DNA of 64,000 bases from Actinotalea subterranea (GTDB taxonomy: Bacteria; Actinomycetota; Actinomycetes; Actinomycetales; Cellulomonadaceae). The position numbers and the translations under genes were made by a program. The stretch spans positions 1-64,000 of the forward strand of contig NZ_VTTP01000005.1 in the NCBI RefSeq assembly GCF_008364845.1, read 5' to 3'. A model generated the notes under the pieces. That model did not search any database, was not told the DNA's origin, and was given only the letters and a program-made list of their open reading frames with translations. Positions 56,200 to 64,000 of this stretch are shown here, in pieces; position 1 is the first letter of the stretch; each line of letters opens with the position of its first letter.

Positions 56200-57741
56200 T
56201 CAGCCGCGGTCGAACGGCCAGCCCTGCGAGCCGGGCAGGGAGCCTGAGCCGTCCGAGCTGCCCGAGTCCTCGGAGCTGCCCGAGCCGTCCGAGCTGCCCG
56301 AGCCGTCGTCCTGAGAGTCGTCGCTCGACGTCGTCGCGGTCTCCTCGCGGGCCGCGAGGGTCACGGGGACCGTGAGGGCCTCGTCGCCGCGGACGACCGT
56401 GAGGTCGACCGTCGTGCCCGCGGCGAGCTCACGCACGTACGCGGTGAGGGACTCCGCACCGTTGACCGGGTCGTCCCCGATCGCGACGACCACGTCGCCG
56501 GCCTCGAGGCCCGCCTCGGCCGCGGGCGAGTCCGCGGTGACCTGCTCGACGACGGCGCCCCGGCGGGTCGTCCCGTCGGCGGTCGCCGTCCCGTCGCTGA
56601 GGCCGACACCCAGGAACGCGTGACCGGCCGACCCGTCCTCGACGAGCTCCGCGGCGATCCGGTCGGCGAGGGTCGCGGGGATCGCGAAGCCCAGGCCGAT
56701 CGACCCGCTGCTGCCCGACCCGCTCGAGAGCGACGCGATCGACGACGTGATGCCCACGACCTCGCCGCGGGCGTTGAACAGCGGGCCGCCCGAGTTCCCC
56801 GGGTTGATCGCCGCGTCGATCTGGATCGCGTTCGTCACGACCGTCTCGTCGCTGCCGTCGGACGTCGACACGGGCCGGTCGAGCGCCGAGACGATGCCCG
56901 TCGTCACGGTGCTGTCGAGGCCCAGCGGGTTGCCCACGGCCATGACGGCCTCGCCGACCGCGAGCGCGTCCGAGTCGCCCATCACCGCGGGCGTCAGGTC
57001 CCCGGGGGCGTCGGTGAGCTGGATGACGGCGAGGTCCGTGGTCGGGTCGAGCCCGACGACCGTCGCGTCGAACACGCGCCCGTCGTCGAGCGTGACCTGG
57101 ATGCCGCCGTCGACGGCGTCACCGACCACGTGGTCGTTCGTGAGGATGCGGCCCTCGTCGTCGATGACGACGCCCGAGCCCGTGCCGCTGCCGGACGCGG
57201 TCCGGACGTCGATGGCCACGACCGACGCGCGGACCGCGGCGGCCACGGCCTCCCAGTCGGGCTGGTCGGAGCTGGAGCCGCTCACGGGGACGGTCGTCGA
57301 CTCCTGCCGGCCGAGCGTCGCGACGGAGGCGGGCTCGGTCCCGGAGCCGTCGGCGAACGCCCCCGTGAGGGCGACGGTGCCCAGGCTCGCGAGGAGCGCC
57401 GCGGCGGTCGCGGTGCTCACGAGCGGCAGCCACCGGGTGCGCGGGCGCCGCTCGCCCCCCGAGGCGCCGAACGCCGCGCCGGGGCCCGACGCCGCGCCGG
57501 GCTCACCGCCGGGCACCGGACCCTGCGGCTGCGCGGAAGGCGTCGCGTACGGCATCGAGGTGTGCGGGTGCCGGGCGTACGGCATCGAGGCGTGGGGCAT
57601 CGAGGTGTGCGGCATCGGTGCGCCGGCCTGCCCGGCCTGCCCGGCCTGCCCGGCCGGGCCGGGCTGGACGTAGGGCGGCGGCGGGGGCGCGTAGCCCTCG
57701 GTCGCCCCGGGGGTGGGCTGCTGCTCGGGTGTGCTGGTCAT
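56200..57741 (-). CDS. HtrA/DegP-like membrane serine protease with PDZ domain
   Basis: 513 residues from ATG 57741 (GGAGG eight bases upstream); an in-frame GTG at 57765 is less well placed. Cytoplasmic Pro/Gly-rich region (1-100) with short repeats of the type HTSMPHASMPYA, one membrane helix ~104-128, trypsin-like domain with His204 (TNDHVV), Asp236 (TTDLAVIQL) and Ser317 (NPGNSGGP), one PDZ domain ~375-460, and a Ser/Gly/Asp-rich tail. It is likely an envelope quality-control protease. Lies among men genes but has no evident link to quinone synthesis; 100 bases downstream of menD. Confidence 0.93.
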   Translation of the reverse strand: MTSTPEQQPTPGATEGYAPPPPPYVQPGPAGQAGQAGQAGAPMPHTSMPHASMPYARHPHTSMPYATPSAQPQGPVPGGEPGAASGPGAAFGASGGERRPRTRWLPLVSTATAAALLASLGTVALTGAFADGSGTEPASVATLGRQESTTVPVSGSSSDQPDWEAVAAAVRASVVAIDVRTASGSGTGSGVVIDDEGRILTNDHVVGDAVDGGIQVTLDDGRVFDATVVGLDPTTDLAVIQLTDAPGDLTPAVMGDSDALAVGEAVMAVGNPLGLDSTVTTGIVSALDRPVSTSDGSDETVVTNAIQIDAAINPGNSGGPLFNARGEVVGITSSIASLSSGSGSSGSIGLGFAIPATLADRIAAELVEDGSAGHAFLGVGLSDGTATADGTTRRGAVVEQVTADSPAAEAGLEAGDVVVAIGDDPVNGAESLTAYVRELAAGTTVDLTVVRGDEALTVPVTLAAREETATTSSDDSQDDGSGSSDGSGSSEDSGSSDGSGSLPGSQGWPFDRG

Positions 57742-57841
57742 GGTGGCGTCCTCCTTCGACGTCACCCATCAGACCCCGCGGGCCTGACCCCCTCCTGGGT
57801 CCTCCCTGGGAGTTCCCTGAGAACGCGGACCAGGGCGGACC

Positions 57842-59584
57842 TCAGCGCCCGAGCGTGTCCCGGACGGCGACGCGTACGGCGTCACCGACCCGCGCGGCCA
57901 GCGCGCGTCGTCCGGCCCGGTCCACGACGACCTCGACGACGCTCGTGCCGCCGACGGGGTCCGCGAGCGCGGCGCGCAGCTCGTCGAGGGTCGCCGCTCG
58001 CGTGTGCGGGACCCCGTACCCGGCGCACAGGGGGCCCAGGTCGGCGCCGTGCGGCGTCCCGAAGACCCGCTCGAAGGCGTGCGCGTGGGCGTCGTCCCCG
58101 TGCTCGAGCGTCGCGAAGATCGACCCGCCGTCGTCGTTGGCGACGACGACCTGGAGGTCGGGCCGACGCTCGAGCGAGGGGACGAGCAGGCCGCCGACGT
58201 CGTGCAGGAACGTCAGGTCGCCCACGTACGCGCGCACGGGACGTCCGAGCGCGAGGGCGACGCCCGCGGCGGTCGAGACGGTGCCGTCGATGCCGGCGAG
58301 CCCACGGTTCGCCAGGATGAGGGGCGGCTCCTGCCAGTCGGCGACGAGGTCGAGGTCGCGCACCGGGTTGCTCGACCCGACGACGAGCACGTCGCCGGCG
58401 GACGCGTGGCCCGCGACCTCCGCGGCGACCGCGGGACCGGTGAGGGCCTCGGCGTCGCGCAGCACGTCCCGGACCGCGGCGGCAGCGGCCGACCCCGCGC
58501 GCCGCCACACGTCGAGCCACGCCGTCGGGGCGGCGAGCTCCCCCGTGAGGAGCTCCGGCGGGAGGTCGGCGACGACGGTCGACGCGTTGCGCGCGGCGTC
58601 CGGCCACGCGGACCCCTCGGGTGCGACGACGAGCGACTCGACGTCGGGCCGGGCGAGCAGGCCCTGGACGGGCCGGGACAGCGTGGGGCGGCCGAGCACG
58701 ACGACGCGACGCACCGCAGCGCCGAGCCCGGGCTCGCCGAGGAGCAGCCGGTAGGCGGGGACAGCGGCGGGCCCGCCGCGCGCGCCCGAGGACGGCTCGG
58801 CCAGGAGCGGCCAGCCGTTGACCTCCGCGACCCTGCGCGCGTCCGGCCCTGCCCCGTCCCCCGCGACGACGACCGTCGGCAGGTCCGCCGCGAGGCGTGC
58901 GCCGTGCGCGACCGCGGCGGCCGGCGTCCGCGGCACCACCTCGGTGAGGCCCTCGGGCGTCCACGCCGGCCACGGGCTCCCGTCGGGCACGAGCGGGTCC
59001 CGGAACGCGAGGTTGACGTGCACGGGTCCGGGGTCACGCGTGCGCGCCCCCGTGGCCGTCGCGACGGCGCGCGAGACGAGCGCGCGCAGGTCCCGCTCCT
59101 CGCCCGCGCGTCCGGTCGGCGCGGGCACGTCGAGCGTCGCGCGCACGGCGGGTGCCAGCAGCCCGACCTGGTCGGTCGTCTGGTTGGCGCCCGTGCCGCG
59201 AAGCTCGTGCGGGCGGTCGGCGGTCAGGACAAGCAGCGGCAGGCCCGCGTGGGAGGCCTCGAGCACGGCGGGGTGCAGGTTCGCGACGGCGGTGCCCGAG
59301 GTGGTGACGACGGCGACCGGCCGGCCCTGCCCCGCGGCCCGGGCGCCCGCCGCGAGCCCGAGCGCCAGGAAGCCGGCATCACGCTCGTCGACGCGCACGT
59401 GGAGCGTGAGCCGCGGGGCTGCGGCGTCCCGCCCGGCGTCGTCCCGTGCGGCCTCCGCGAGCGCGTGCGCGAGGGGTGCGCTCCGGGAGCCGGGCGCGAT
59501 CACCACCTCCGCCACGCCCAGGCGGGCGAGGGCCTGGAGGAGCACCCGCGCCGCGACGGTCGAGGGCGACCCGCCCGCGCTCAC
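57842..59584 (-). CDS. menD: SEPHCHC synthase MenD
   Basis: 580 residues, GTG in a GTGA overlap with menC. Thiamine-diphosphate enzyme: VIAPGSRSAPLAHAL, TTSGTAVANLHPAVLEASHA, TADRPHELRGTGANQTTDQ, and the ThDP/Mg motif VVANDDGGSIF are all present. It joins isochorismate and 2-oxoglutarate. Length is typical. Last gene of the SMR-menC-menD operon. Confidence 0.95.
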   Translation of the reverse strand: MSAGGSPSTVAARVLLQALARLGVAEVVIAPGSRSAPLAHALAEAARDDAGRDAAAPRLTLHVRVDERDAGFLALGLAAGARAAGQGRPVAVVTTSGTAVANLHPAVLEASHAGLPLLVLTADRPHELRGTGANQTTDQVGLLAPAVRATLDVPAPTGRAGEERDLRALVSRAVATATGARTRDPGPVHVNLAFRDPLVPDGSPWPAWTPEGLTEVVPRTPAAAVAHGARLAADLPTVVVAGDGAGPDARRVAEVNGWPLLAEPSSGARGGPAAVPAYRLLLGEPGLGAAVRRVVVLGRPTLSRPVQGLLARPDVESLVVAPEGSAWPDAARNASTVVADLPPELLTGELAAPTAWLDVWRRAGSAAAAAVRDVLRDAEALTGPAVAAEVAGHASAGDVLVVGSSNPVRDLDLVADWQEPPLILANRGLAGIDGTVSTAAGVALALGRPVRAYVGDLTFLHDVGGLLVPSLERRPDLQVVVANDDGGSIFATLEHGDDAHAHAFERVFGTPHGADLGPLCAGYGVPHTRAATLDELRAALADPVGGTSVVEVVVDRAGRRALAARVGDAVRVAVRDTLGR

Positions 59585-60579
59585 GCGTCGTCCCCGCGGG
59601 CGAGCGTCTCGAGCGCGGTGGCCGACGCGACGCGTGCCAGCCACCGGTCCGTGAGGTCCGGGCCCGCCACGTGCTCCCGGCACCGTGACGCGTCGGGCTC
59701 GGGGCGGCGCACGGCGATCTCACCGGCGACGGGCAGGAGCGGGTCGGTCACCACGTCGCCGGCCAGGAGCTGGGCCGTGGCGAGGCCGCACGCGTACGGG
59801 AGCTCGGGGAGCGCCGCCGCGAGCGCGAGGCCGGCGGCGAGCCCCACCGACGTCTCGAGCGCGGAGGAGACGACGACGGGCAGCCCGACGCGCTCCGCGA
59901 GCTCGAGGCACGCCCGCACCCCGCCGAGGGGCTGGACCTTGAGCACGACGACGTCGGCCGCCTCGGCCCGCACGACCGCGAGCGGGTCCTCGGCCCGACG
60001 GATCGACTCGTCGGCCGCGACGGGGATGTCGAGCGCGCGCCGGACCGCGGCGAGCTCCGCGACGGTCGCGCACGGCTGCTCGACGTACTCGAGCCCACCT
60101 GCCGCGCGGTCGAGCACCCTCAGCCGGGCGATCGCCGTCTGGACGTCCCACGCGCCGTTCGCGTCGACGCGGATGCGGCCCGCGCTGCCCAGCGCGTCCC
60201 GCACGGCCTCGAGCCGCTCGACCTCCTCGTCGACGCCCTGGCCGGGCTCGGCGACCTTGACCTTGGCCGTCCGGCACCCCGCGGACGCCGTGACGATCGC
60301 CCGTGCGGCCGCACCGTCGACCGCGGGCACGGTCACGTTGACGGGGATCGAGGTGCGGACCGCGGCCGGCCAGCCCTCGTCGGCGGCCTCCCGTGCGGCC
60401 CGCCACCAGGCGAGCGCCTCGTCGTCGTCGTAGTCCCAGAAGGGCGAGAACTCGCCCCAGCCGGCGTCGCCGTGCAGCAGCACGCCGTCACGCTCGGTCA
60501 GGCCCCGGAACCGGGTGCGCAGGCCGAGCCGGTAGACGTGCAGCCCGCGGGGGGCGTGCTGCAGGAGGGGCTCGCTCAC
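59581..60579 (-). CDS. menC: o-Succinylbenzoate synthase
   Basis: 332 residues, GTG start in GTGA overlap with the SMR gene. Enolase-superfamily barrel with catalytic pair Lys106/Lys108 (TAKVKVAEP), metal ligands Asp139 (RVDANGAW), Glu167 (YVEQP), Asp190-Glu191 (ADES), and general base Lys214 (VLKVQPLGG). It dehydrates SHCHC to OSB. Overlap with menD couples synthesis of the two consecutive enzymes (MenH would act between them and is not seen here). Confidence 0.95.
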   Translation of the reverse strand: MSEPLLQHAPRGLHVYRLGLRTRFRGLTERDGVLLHGDAGWGEFSPFWDYDDDEALAWWRAAREAADEGWPAAVRTSIPVNVTVPAVDGAAARAIVTASAGCRTAKVKVAEPGQGVDEEVERLEAVRDALGSAGRIRVDANGAWDVQTAIARLRVLDRAAGGLEYVEQPCATVAELAAVRRALDIPVAADESIRRAEDPLAVVRAEAADVVVLKVQPLGGVRACLELAERVGLPVVVSSALETSVGLAAGLALAAALPELPYACGLATAQLLAGDVVTDPLLPVAGEIAVRRPEPDASRCREHVAGPDLTDRWLARVASATALETLARGDDA

Positions 60580-60917
60580 TGCGCCACCGTAGTGCTGGGC
60601 TCGCCGCCGAAGAGGTGGAGGCCGACGATGCCGGCGACGATGAGGACGATCGAGACGATCTTGCCGACGGACACCGCCTCGCCCAGTACGGCCATGCCGA
60701 GGCTCGCGGTCACGACGGCCCCGATGCCGGTCCACACCGCGTAGGCCACGCCGACGGGCAGGGTCCGCAGGGACCAGCCCAGCCCCAGCATGCTCAGCAC
60801 GAGCAGGATGCCGAAGGCGACGCTCGGCCACAGCCGGCTGAAGCCGTCGGACGCCTTGAGGCTGAGGGCCCAGCCGGCCTCGAGCATGCCGGACACGATG
60901 AGCACGAACCACGCCAC
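60576..60917 (-). CDS. Small multidrug resistance family exporter, SugE/Gdx type
   Basis: 113 residues, GTG 60917 with GGAGG upstream. Four membrane helices; Glu13 in the first helix (SGMLEAGWALSLKASDGFSR) is the conserved coupling residue. The GWALSLKxxxGFSRLWPS segment fits the Gdx (guanidinium exporter) subclass better than the quaternary-ammonium (EmrE) class. No guanidine riboswitch was recognised in the 66-base divergent gap. Its GTGA overlap with menC places it first in the menC-menD operon, an unexpected partner. Confidence 0.88.
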   Translation of the reverse strand: MAWFVLIVSGMLEAGWALSLKASDGFSRLWPSVAFGILLVLSMLGLGWSLRTLPVGVAYAVWTGIGAVVTASLGMAVLGEAVSVGKIVSIVLIVAGIVGLHLFGGEPSTTVAQ

Positions 60918-60971
60918 GACGCCACCTCCACGCAGGACCAGGACCTCGACGGTAACCCGCGCGGGGCTGGC

Positions 60972-60977
60972 TACTGT
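60972..60977 (+). promoter_or_regulatory. -10 element of a probable leaderless menB transcript
   Basis: TACTGT ends six bases before ATG 60984, which would place the transcription start on the initiator A. No Shine-Dalgarno is seen. No strong -35. Confidence 0.45.
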
Positions 60978-60983
60978 GACGCC

Positions 60984-61964
60984 ATGAGCGCACTGCCCCC
61001 CCGGGTGTCCCAGACGTTCGACCCGACCGTGTGGCGCGAGGTCGAGGGGTTCGGCGACCTCACCGACCTCACCTACCACCGCGGGGTCGTGCGCACCGCC
61101 GGGCCTGCGGGTGGCGACGAGGCGGCCGGCACCGAGCGCGACCTGCCCGTGGTCCGCATCGCGTTCGACAGGCCCGAGGTGCGCAACGCGTTCCGACCGC
61201 ACACGGTCGACGAGCTCTACCGCACGCTCGACCACGCGCGCATGACGCCCGACGTCGGCGCGGTGCTCCTGGCGGGGAACGGGCCGAGCCCCAAGGACGG
61301 CGGCTGGGCGTTCTGCTCGGGCGGCGACCAGCGGGTGCGTGGCCGCGACGGCTACCGGTACACGGGCTCGACGGACGACCAGACGGCCGACGCGATCGAT
61401 CCGGCGCGCGCGGGCCGCCTGCACATCCTCGAGGTCCAGCGGCTCATCCGGACGATGCCCAAGGTCGTCGTCGCCGTCGTCGACGGGTGGGCGGCCGGCG
61501 GCGGGCACTCCCTGCACGTCGTCGCGGACCTGTCGATCGCGTGCCGCGAGCACGGTCGGTTCAAGCAGACCGACGCTGACGTGGGCTCGTTCGACGGCGG
61601 CTACGGCTCGGCGTACCTGGCCCGCCAGGTGGGCCAGAAGCGTGCGCGGGAGATCTTCTTCCTGGCGCGCGAGTACTCGGCCGACGACGCGGAGCGCTGG
61701 GGCGCGGTCAACGAGGTCGCGGAGCACGACGACGTCGAGCGGCTCGCCCTGGACTACGCCCGGACCGTCGCGTCGAAGTCACCGCAGGCGATCCGGATGC
61801 TGAAGTTCGCGTTCAACCTGGCCGACGACGGGCTCATGGGGCAGCAGGTGTTCGCGGGCGAGGCGACCCGGCTAGCATACATGACGGACGAGGCCGTCGA
61901 GGGCCGCGACGCGTTCCTGCAGCGTCGCGAGCCGGACTGGTCGCCGTTCCCGTACCACTTCTGA
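60984..61964 (+). CDS. menB: 1,4-dihydroxy-2-naphthoyl-CoA synthase
   Basis: 326 residues. Crotonase-fold: CSGGDQRVRG oxyanion region (111-120), DGWAAGGGHSLHVVADLSIA (167-186), QTDADVGSFDGGYGSAYLA (195-213), and AEGWGAVNEV-like ERWGAVNEVAE. Asp197 in QTDADV marks the type that uses an own carboxylate rather than bicarbonate, as in mycobacteria. An N-terminal extension carries DPTVWREVEGFGDLTDLTYH. It closes the second ring of the naphthoquinone. Convergent with the small membrane protein gene. Confidence 0.96.
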   Translation: MSALPPRVSQTFDPTVWREVEGFGDLTDLTYHRGVVRTAGPAGGDEAAGTERDLPVVRIAFDRPEVRNAFRPHTVDELYRTLDHARMTPDVGAVLLAGNGPSPKDGGWAFCSGGDQRVRGRDGYRYTGSTDDQTADAIDPARAGRLHILEVQRLIRTMPKVVVAVVDGWAAGGGHSLHVVADLSIACREHGRFKQTDADVGSFDGGYGSAYLARQVGQKRAREIFFLAREYSADDAERWGAVNEVAEHDDVERLALDYARTVASKSPQAIRMLKFAFNLADDGLMGQQVFAGEATRLAYMTDEAVEGRDAFLQRREPDWSPFPYHF

Positions 61965-61990
61965 CCGGCCACCCACGGTCGGGTGGCTGG
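61965..61990. terminator. Hairpin terminator after menB
   Basis: CCGGCCACCC (61965-61974) pairs with GGGTGGCTGG (61981-61990, one G-U) with a six-base loop, starting right after the stop codon and lying between convergent genes. Confidence 0.7.
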
Positions 61991-62020
61991 GGTCGGCCGG
62001 GCGGTCGGGCGACCCGCCGG

Positions 62021-62251
62021 TCACGGCGCGCTGAGGAACCAGACGCCGAAGTCGATCAGGTCACGGAGCATGAGGACGCCGCCGAGGGCAACGGCGGCGA
62101 GGAGGCCGACGGCCACGAGGGCCGGCAGGACGGAGCGCAGCCGCTCGCGGCGGGACTCGTCCTTCTCCTGCGGGGTGCGCAGGTCGGTGTGCGCCCGGTG
62201 GTGGACGACGTCGTTCTCGAGGTGGTCGTGGTGGATGGTGAGCTGGGCCAT
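62021..62251 (-). CDS. Small single-helix membrane protein
   Basis: 76 residues, ATG 62251. Charged, His-rich N-terminal half (MAQLTIHHDHLENDVVHH), a Glu/Arg stretch (TPQEKDESRRERLRS), one long helix (VLPALVAVGLLAAVALGGVLML) and a short tail. Not recognised as a named family. Monocistronic, 193 bases downstream of the DUF3048 gene on the same strand. Coding call rests on the sensible topology and start; function unknown. Confidence 0.6.
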   Translation of the reverse strand: MAQLTIHHDHLENDVVHHRAHTDLRTPQEKDESRRERLRSVLPALVAVGLLAAVALGGVLMLRDLIDFGVWFLSAP

Positions 62252-62341
62252 GGCTCAAGCCTGCTCGTTGCGCCTCGGCGGCGGATCGGCCCAGCGGATG
62301 GACGTCGCGACGCCGGGGTCCACCGCAGGTGGGTCCACGCG

Positions 62342-62375
62342 GCGTCGCCCTCATCCCCGGGGATGAGGGCGACGC
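62342..62375. terminator. 34-bp perfect palindrome, probable terminator of the DUF3048 gene
   Basis: GCGTCGCCCTCATCCCC (62342-62358) is followed directly by its exact reverse complement (62359-62375). In RNA the stem would close on a CCGG-type loop. It lies 69 bases past the stop of the minus-strand lipoprotein gene. A palindromic protein-binding site is the alternative. Confidence 0.7.
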
Positions 62376-62444
62376 GCGGAGGGCGGGTCCAGGGGCGGCG
62401 CCGTGCTCGGCGCGCTCCCCGTGCCGACCGGTGCGAGGACGGGC

Positions 62445-63593
62445 TCAGCTGACGGCGAGCGACCCCGAGCCGGCCGGGATCATCTCCACCCAGGTGTTGC
62501 CGGGCGCGAGCAGCAGGGGCTGCCCGTCCGTGGTGAAGAGCTGCATCGGGGCGTCGTCCGCCGTCTTGGACCAGCGGCCCGCGATGGTCTTGCCGCCGGT
62601 CGCGACGACCGCGTCGCCCTCACCGACGAGGTTGTACGTCGGGACCGCTGCCCCGTTCTGCGCCCCGAAGCCGCTGTTGGGGTGCTCGGCCGTGATCGAG
62701 ACGACGTTGACGGCCGAGATCTGGGCGCCGCTCGCGACGGTCGCGGGCGTGCTGCCCTCCGCCCGCAGCCACGTGCCGCTCGCCGCGTCCCACGTCCACG
62801 TCGGGTGCGCGGCACCCGAGAGCGTGAAGGCGAGCGTGCCGGCGGGCGTGCCCGAGAGCGTCGGGGTCGCCTGCTCCGCCCGGAGCGCGAAGGCGAACTG
62901 CTGGCCGGGTGCGGCGCTGTGCTCGGCGTCGGCCGCGGTGAGGAACGTCTCGATCGACCCGTAGACGTTGTGCGGGGCCGAGCGGTGCTTGACGCGGTAC
63001 AGGCCCGCCGCGCCGGCGTCGTGGCTGATCGACTGCACGGTGCTGCCCTTGACCATGGCGAGGATGCCCGGCTGACCACCCGAGTACACGAGGAGGCCAC
63101 GCAGCGGGGCGACGATCGCCGGGTCCATCGGCCGGACCGAGCGCACGGGGCCGATCTCGGCGGGCACCTGCGAGTGGAACACCGCGACGAACCGCGACAC
63201 CTCGAACTCGACGATGGTCTCCCACACGACGTCCGCCTGCTCGAGCCCGGACTGCGGGCGCGCGCTGGACGTGTTCTCGATCTTGACCGCGACGGCGGGA
63301 CGCGCGGCGACCTCGGCGGTCTCGACGCCGGTGAGCGGCCAGACGATCGGGACGACCGGCTCGGGCGGCGTGCCGCGCGAGGGCTCGATCGTGGGCGTCA
63401 CCGTCGACGGGTCAGGGGTCTGCGGCGCCTCGGCGGAGCAGCCGGCGACGCCGGCGAGGGCGAGCGCGACGGAGGCCACGAGGGCCGCACGGACGCCGCG
63501 CCGTCGGGACCGGCTGCCCGGGGTCGGTGCGCCGGCTGCGCGGGCGCTGGTCACAACGGGCGTGGTCGAACGGCCCACGGGGCGACTCCTCAT
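62445..63593 (-). CDS. DUF3048-domain lipoprotein (YerB-like)
   Basis: 382 residues, ATG 63593. Long basic N-terminus, then a hydrophobic core and lipobox ending LAGVAGC with Cys52 as lipid site, so it should be anchored outside the membrane. Two DUF3048 segments: KIENTSSARPQSGLEQADVV with SRFVAVFHSQVPAEIGPVRS (about 103-150), and AEHPNSGFGAQNGAAVPTYN to the end. Function of the family is unknown. Divergent from menE with 98 bases between starts. Confidence 0.92.
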   Translation of the reverse strand: MRSRPVGRSTTPVVTSARAAGAPTPGSRSRRRGVRAALVASVALALAGVAGCSAEAPQTPDPSTVTPTIEPSRGTPPEPVVPIVWPLTGVETAEVAARPAVAVKIENTSSARPQSGLEQADVVWETIVEFEVSRFVAVFHSQVPAEIGPVRSVRPMDPAIVAPLRGLLVYSGGQPGILAMVKGSTVQSISHDAGAAGLYRVKHRSAPHNVYGSIETFLTAADAEHSAAPGQQFAFALRAEQATPTLSGTPAGTLAFTLSGAAHPTWTWDAASGTWLRAEGSTPATVASGAQISAVNVVSITAEHPNSGFGAQNGAAVPTYNLVGEGDAVVATGGKTIAGRWSKTADDAPMQLFTTDGQPLLLAPGNTWVEMIPAGSGSLAVS

Positions 63594-63682
63594 CGCGCCG
63601 CCGGGTGCGGCGCACGACTGTTTGCTGAGCGGTGTCCTACGACCCGGCTCTTCCGGGCACGGCCCTCACTGTACGGCGCACC

Positions 63683-63688
63683 TAGGCT
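63683..63688 (+). promoter_or_regulatory. Possible -10 element of menE
   Basis: TAGGCT lies six bases before GTG 63695 (and three before ATG 63692), so the mRNA could be leaderless from the GTG. No clear -35. Confidence 0.4.
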
Positions 63689-63691
63689 GGG

Positions 63692-64000
63692 ATGGTGGAC
63701 CGCGCGCTGACGTATGTGCCCGTCGGCCTGACGTCGGCCGACGAGGTCGCGATGCTCGTCGGGCACCTGCGGGCGGCCCTCGACGGCTCCGGCCCGGCGG
63801 TCGCGCCGGTCGCGGCGCAGGGCCCGTCGGCCACCACGCAGACCACGCGCACCGGACCCGCGGGCCGGGTCGAGGCCGTCGGGCCCGCGGAGGGCACGAC
63901 CGTGCCGGCCGGGGTCGCGCTCGTCGTGCGCACGTCCGGCTCGACCGGCCGGCCCCGGGGCGTGCTGCTGGAGCGGTCCGCGCTCATGGCCTCGGCTCAG
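63692..64000 (+). CDS. menE: o-Succinylbenzoate-CoA ligase (partial, runs off right edge)
   Basis: First 103 codons from ATG 63692 (or 102 from GTG 63695). A hydrophilic opening (YVPVGLTSADEVAMLVGHLR) is followed by the AMP-binding motif VVRTSGSTGRPRGVLLERSA, which identifies an acyl-CoA synthetase of the ANL family. Its place among men genes makes MenE the most likely member. In short actinobacterial MenE proteins the P-loop comes this early. The C-terminal part is outside the window. Confidence 0.85.
   Translation, partial: MVDRALTYVPVGLTSADEVAMLVGHLRAALDGSGPAVAPVAAQGPSATTQTTRTGPAGRVEAVGPAEGTTVPAGVALVVRTSGSTGRPRGVLLERSALMASAQ

Overview
The window is very GC-rich, uses GTG starts freely, and packs genes with ATGA, GTGA and TGATG overlaps. 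It carries an actinobacterial type VII secretion (T7SS) locus, a complete 14-subunit NADH dehydrogenase operon and a menaquinone pathway. The content points to a Micrococcales actinobacterium, most likely Cellulomonadaceae-like; this taxonomic call is inference from gene content and protein style, not from a marker gene.

Left edge and T7SS locus (1-19787). Two RDD-domain proteins flank most of a T7SS locus. On the minus strand lie mycP, eccB and eccD. Divergent from them on the plus strand are two WXG100 (Esx) genes, a small helical protein gene, a subtilisin-like protease gene and a glycine-rich candidate substrate gene. After a strong terminator comes a decayed partial copy of this same operon, in which the Esx copies are nearly erased, followed by two more copies of the protease. 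A zinc-ribbon/RDD/FHA protein and a second EccD-like membrane protein (minus strand) are divergent from the three-ATPase motor gene eccC (plus strand). The first ~80 bases of the window carry an mnhC (Mrp antiporter) fragment on the plus strand, antisense to an RDD gene.

Envelope and signalling block (20013-34798, all minus). In transcription order: PP2C phosphatase, FHA protein, Ser/Thr kinase, a giant Ig-like/FnIII cell-surface protein, MoxR ATPase, DUF58 protein, and a transglutaminase-like membrane protein whose catalytic residues look lost. FHA and phosphatase partners accompany the kinase, so this is probably a phosphorylation-controlled envelope module.

Respiration and quinone block (34907-64000). 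nuoA to nuoN run on the minus strand as one operon and end with a translationally coupled polyprenyl diphosphate synthase (isoprenoid tail of menaquinone). Upstream are menJ and menG, then menF (plus), an HtrA-type protease, an SMR exporter-menC-menD operon (minus), menB (plus), a small membrane protein gene, a DUF3048 lipoprotein gene, and the start of menE at the right edge. Menaquinone synthesis (menF, D, C, E, B, G, J plus the tail synthase) and its main reductant, complex I, are thus side by side; menA and menH are not in the window.

The most unusual region is 5290-12604: tandem duplication, erosion of Esx genes, expansion and recombination of non-canonical mycosin-like proteases, and two leader hairpins kept (one with a compensatory base-pair change) in the decayed copy. 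No tRNA, rRNA, CRISPR array, prophage or insertion sequence was seen.
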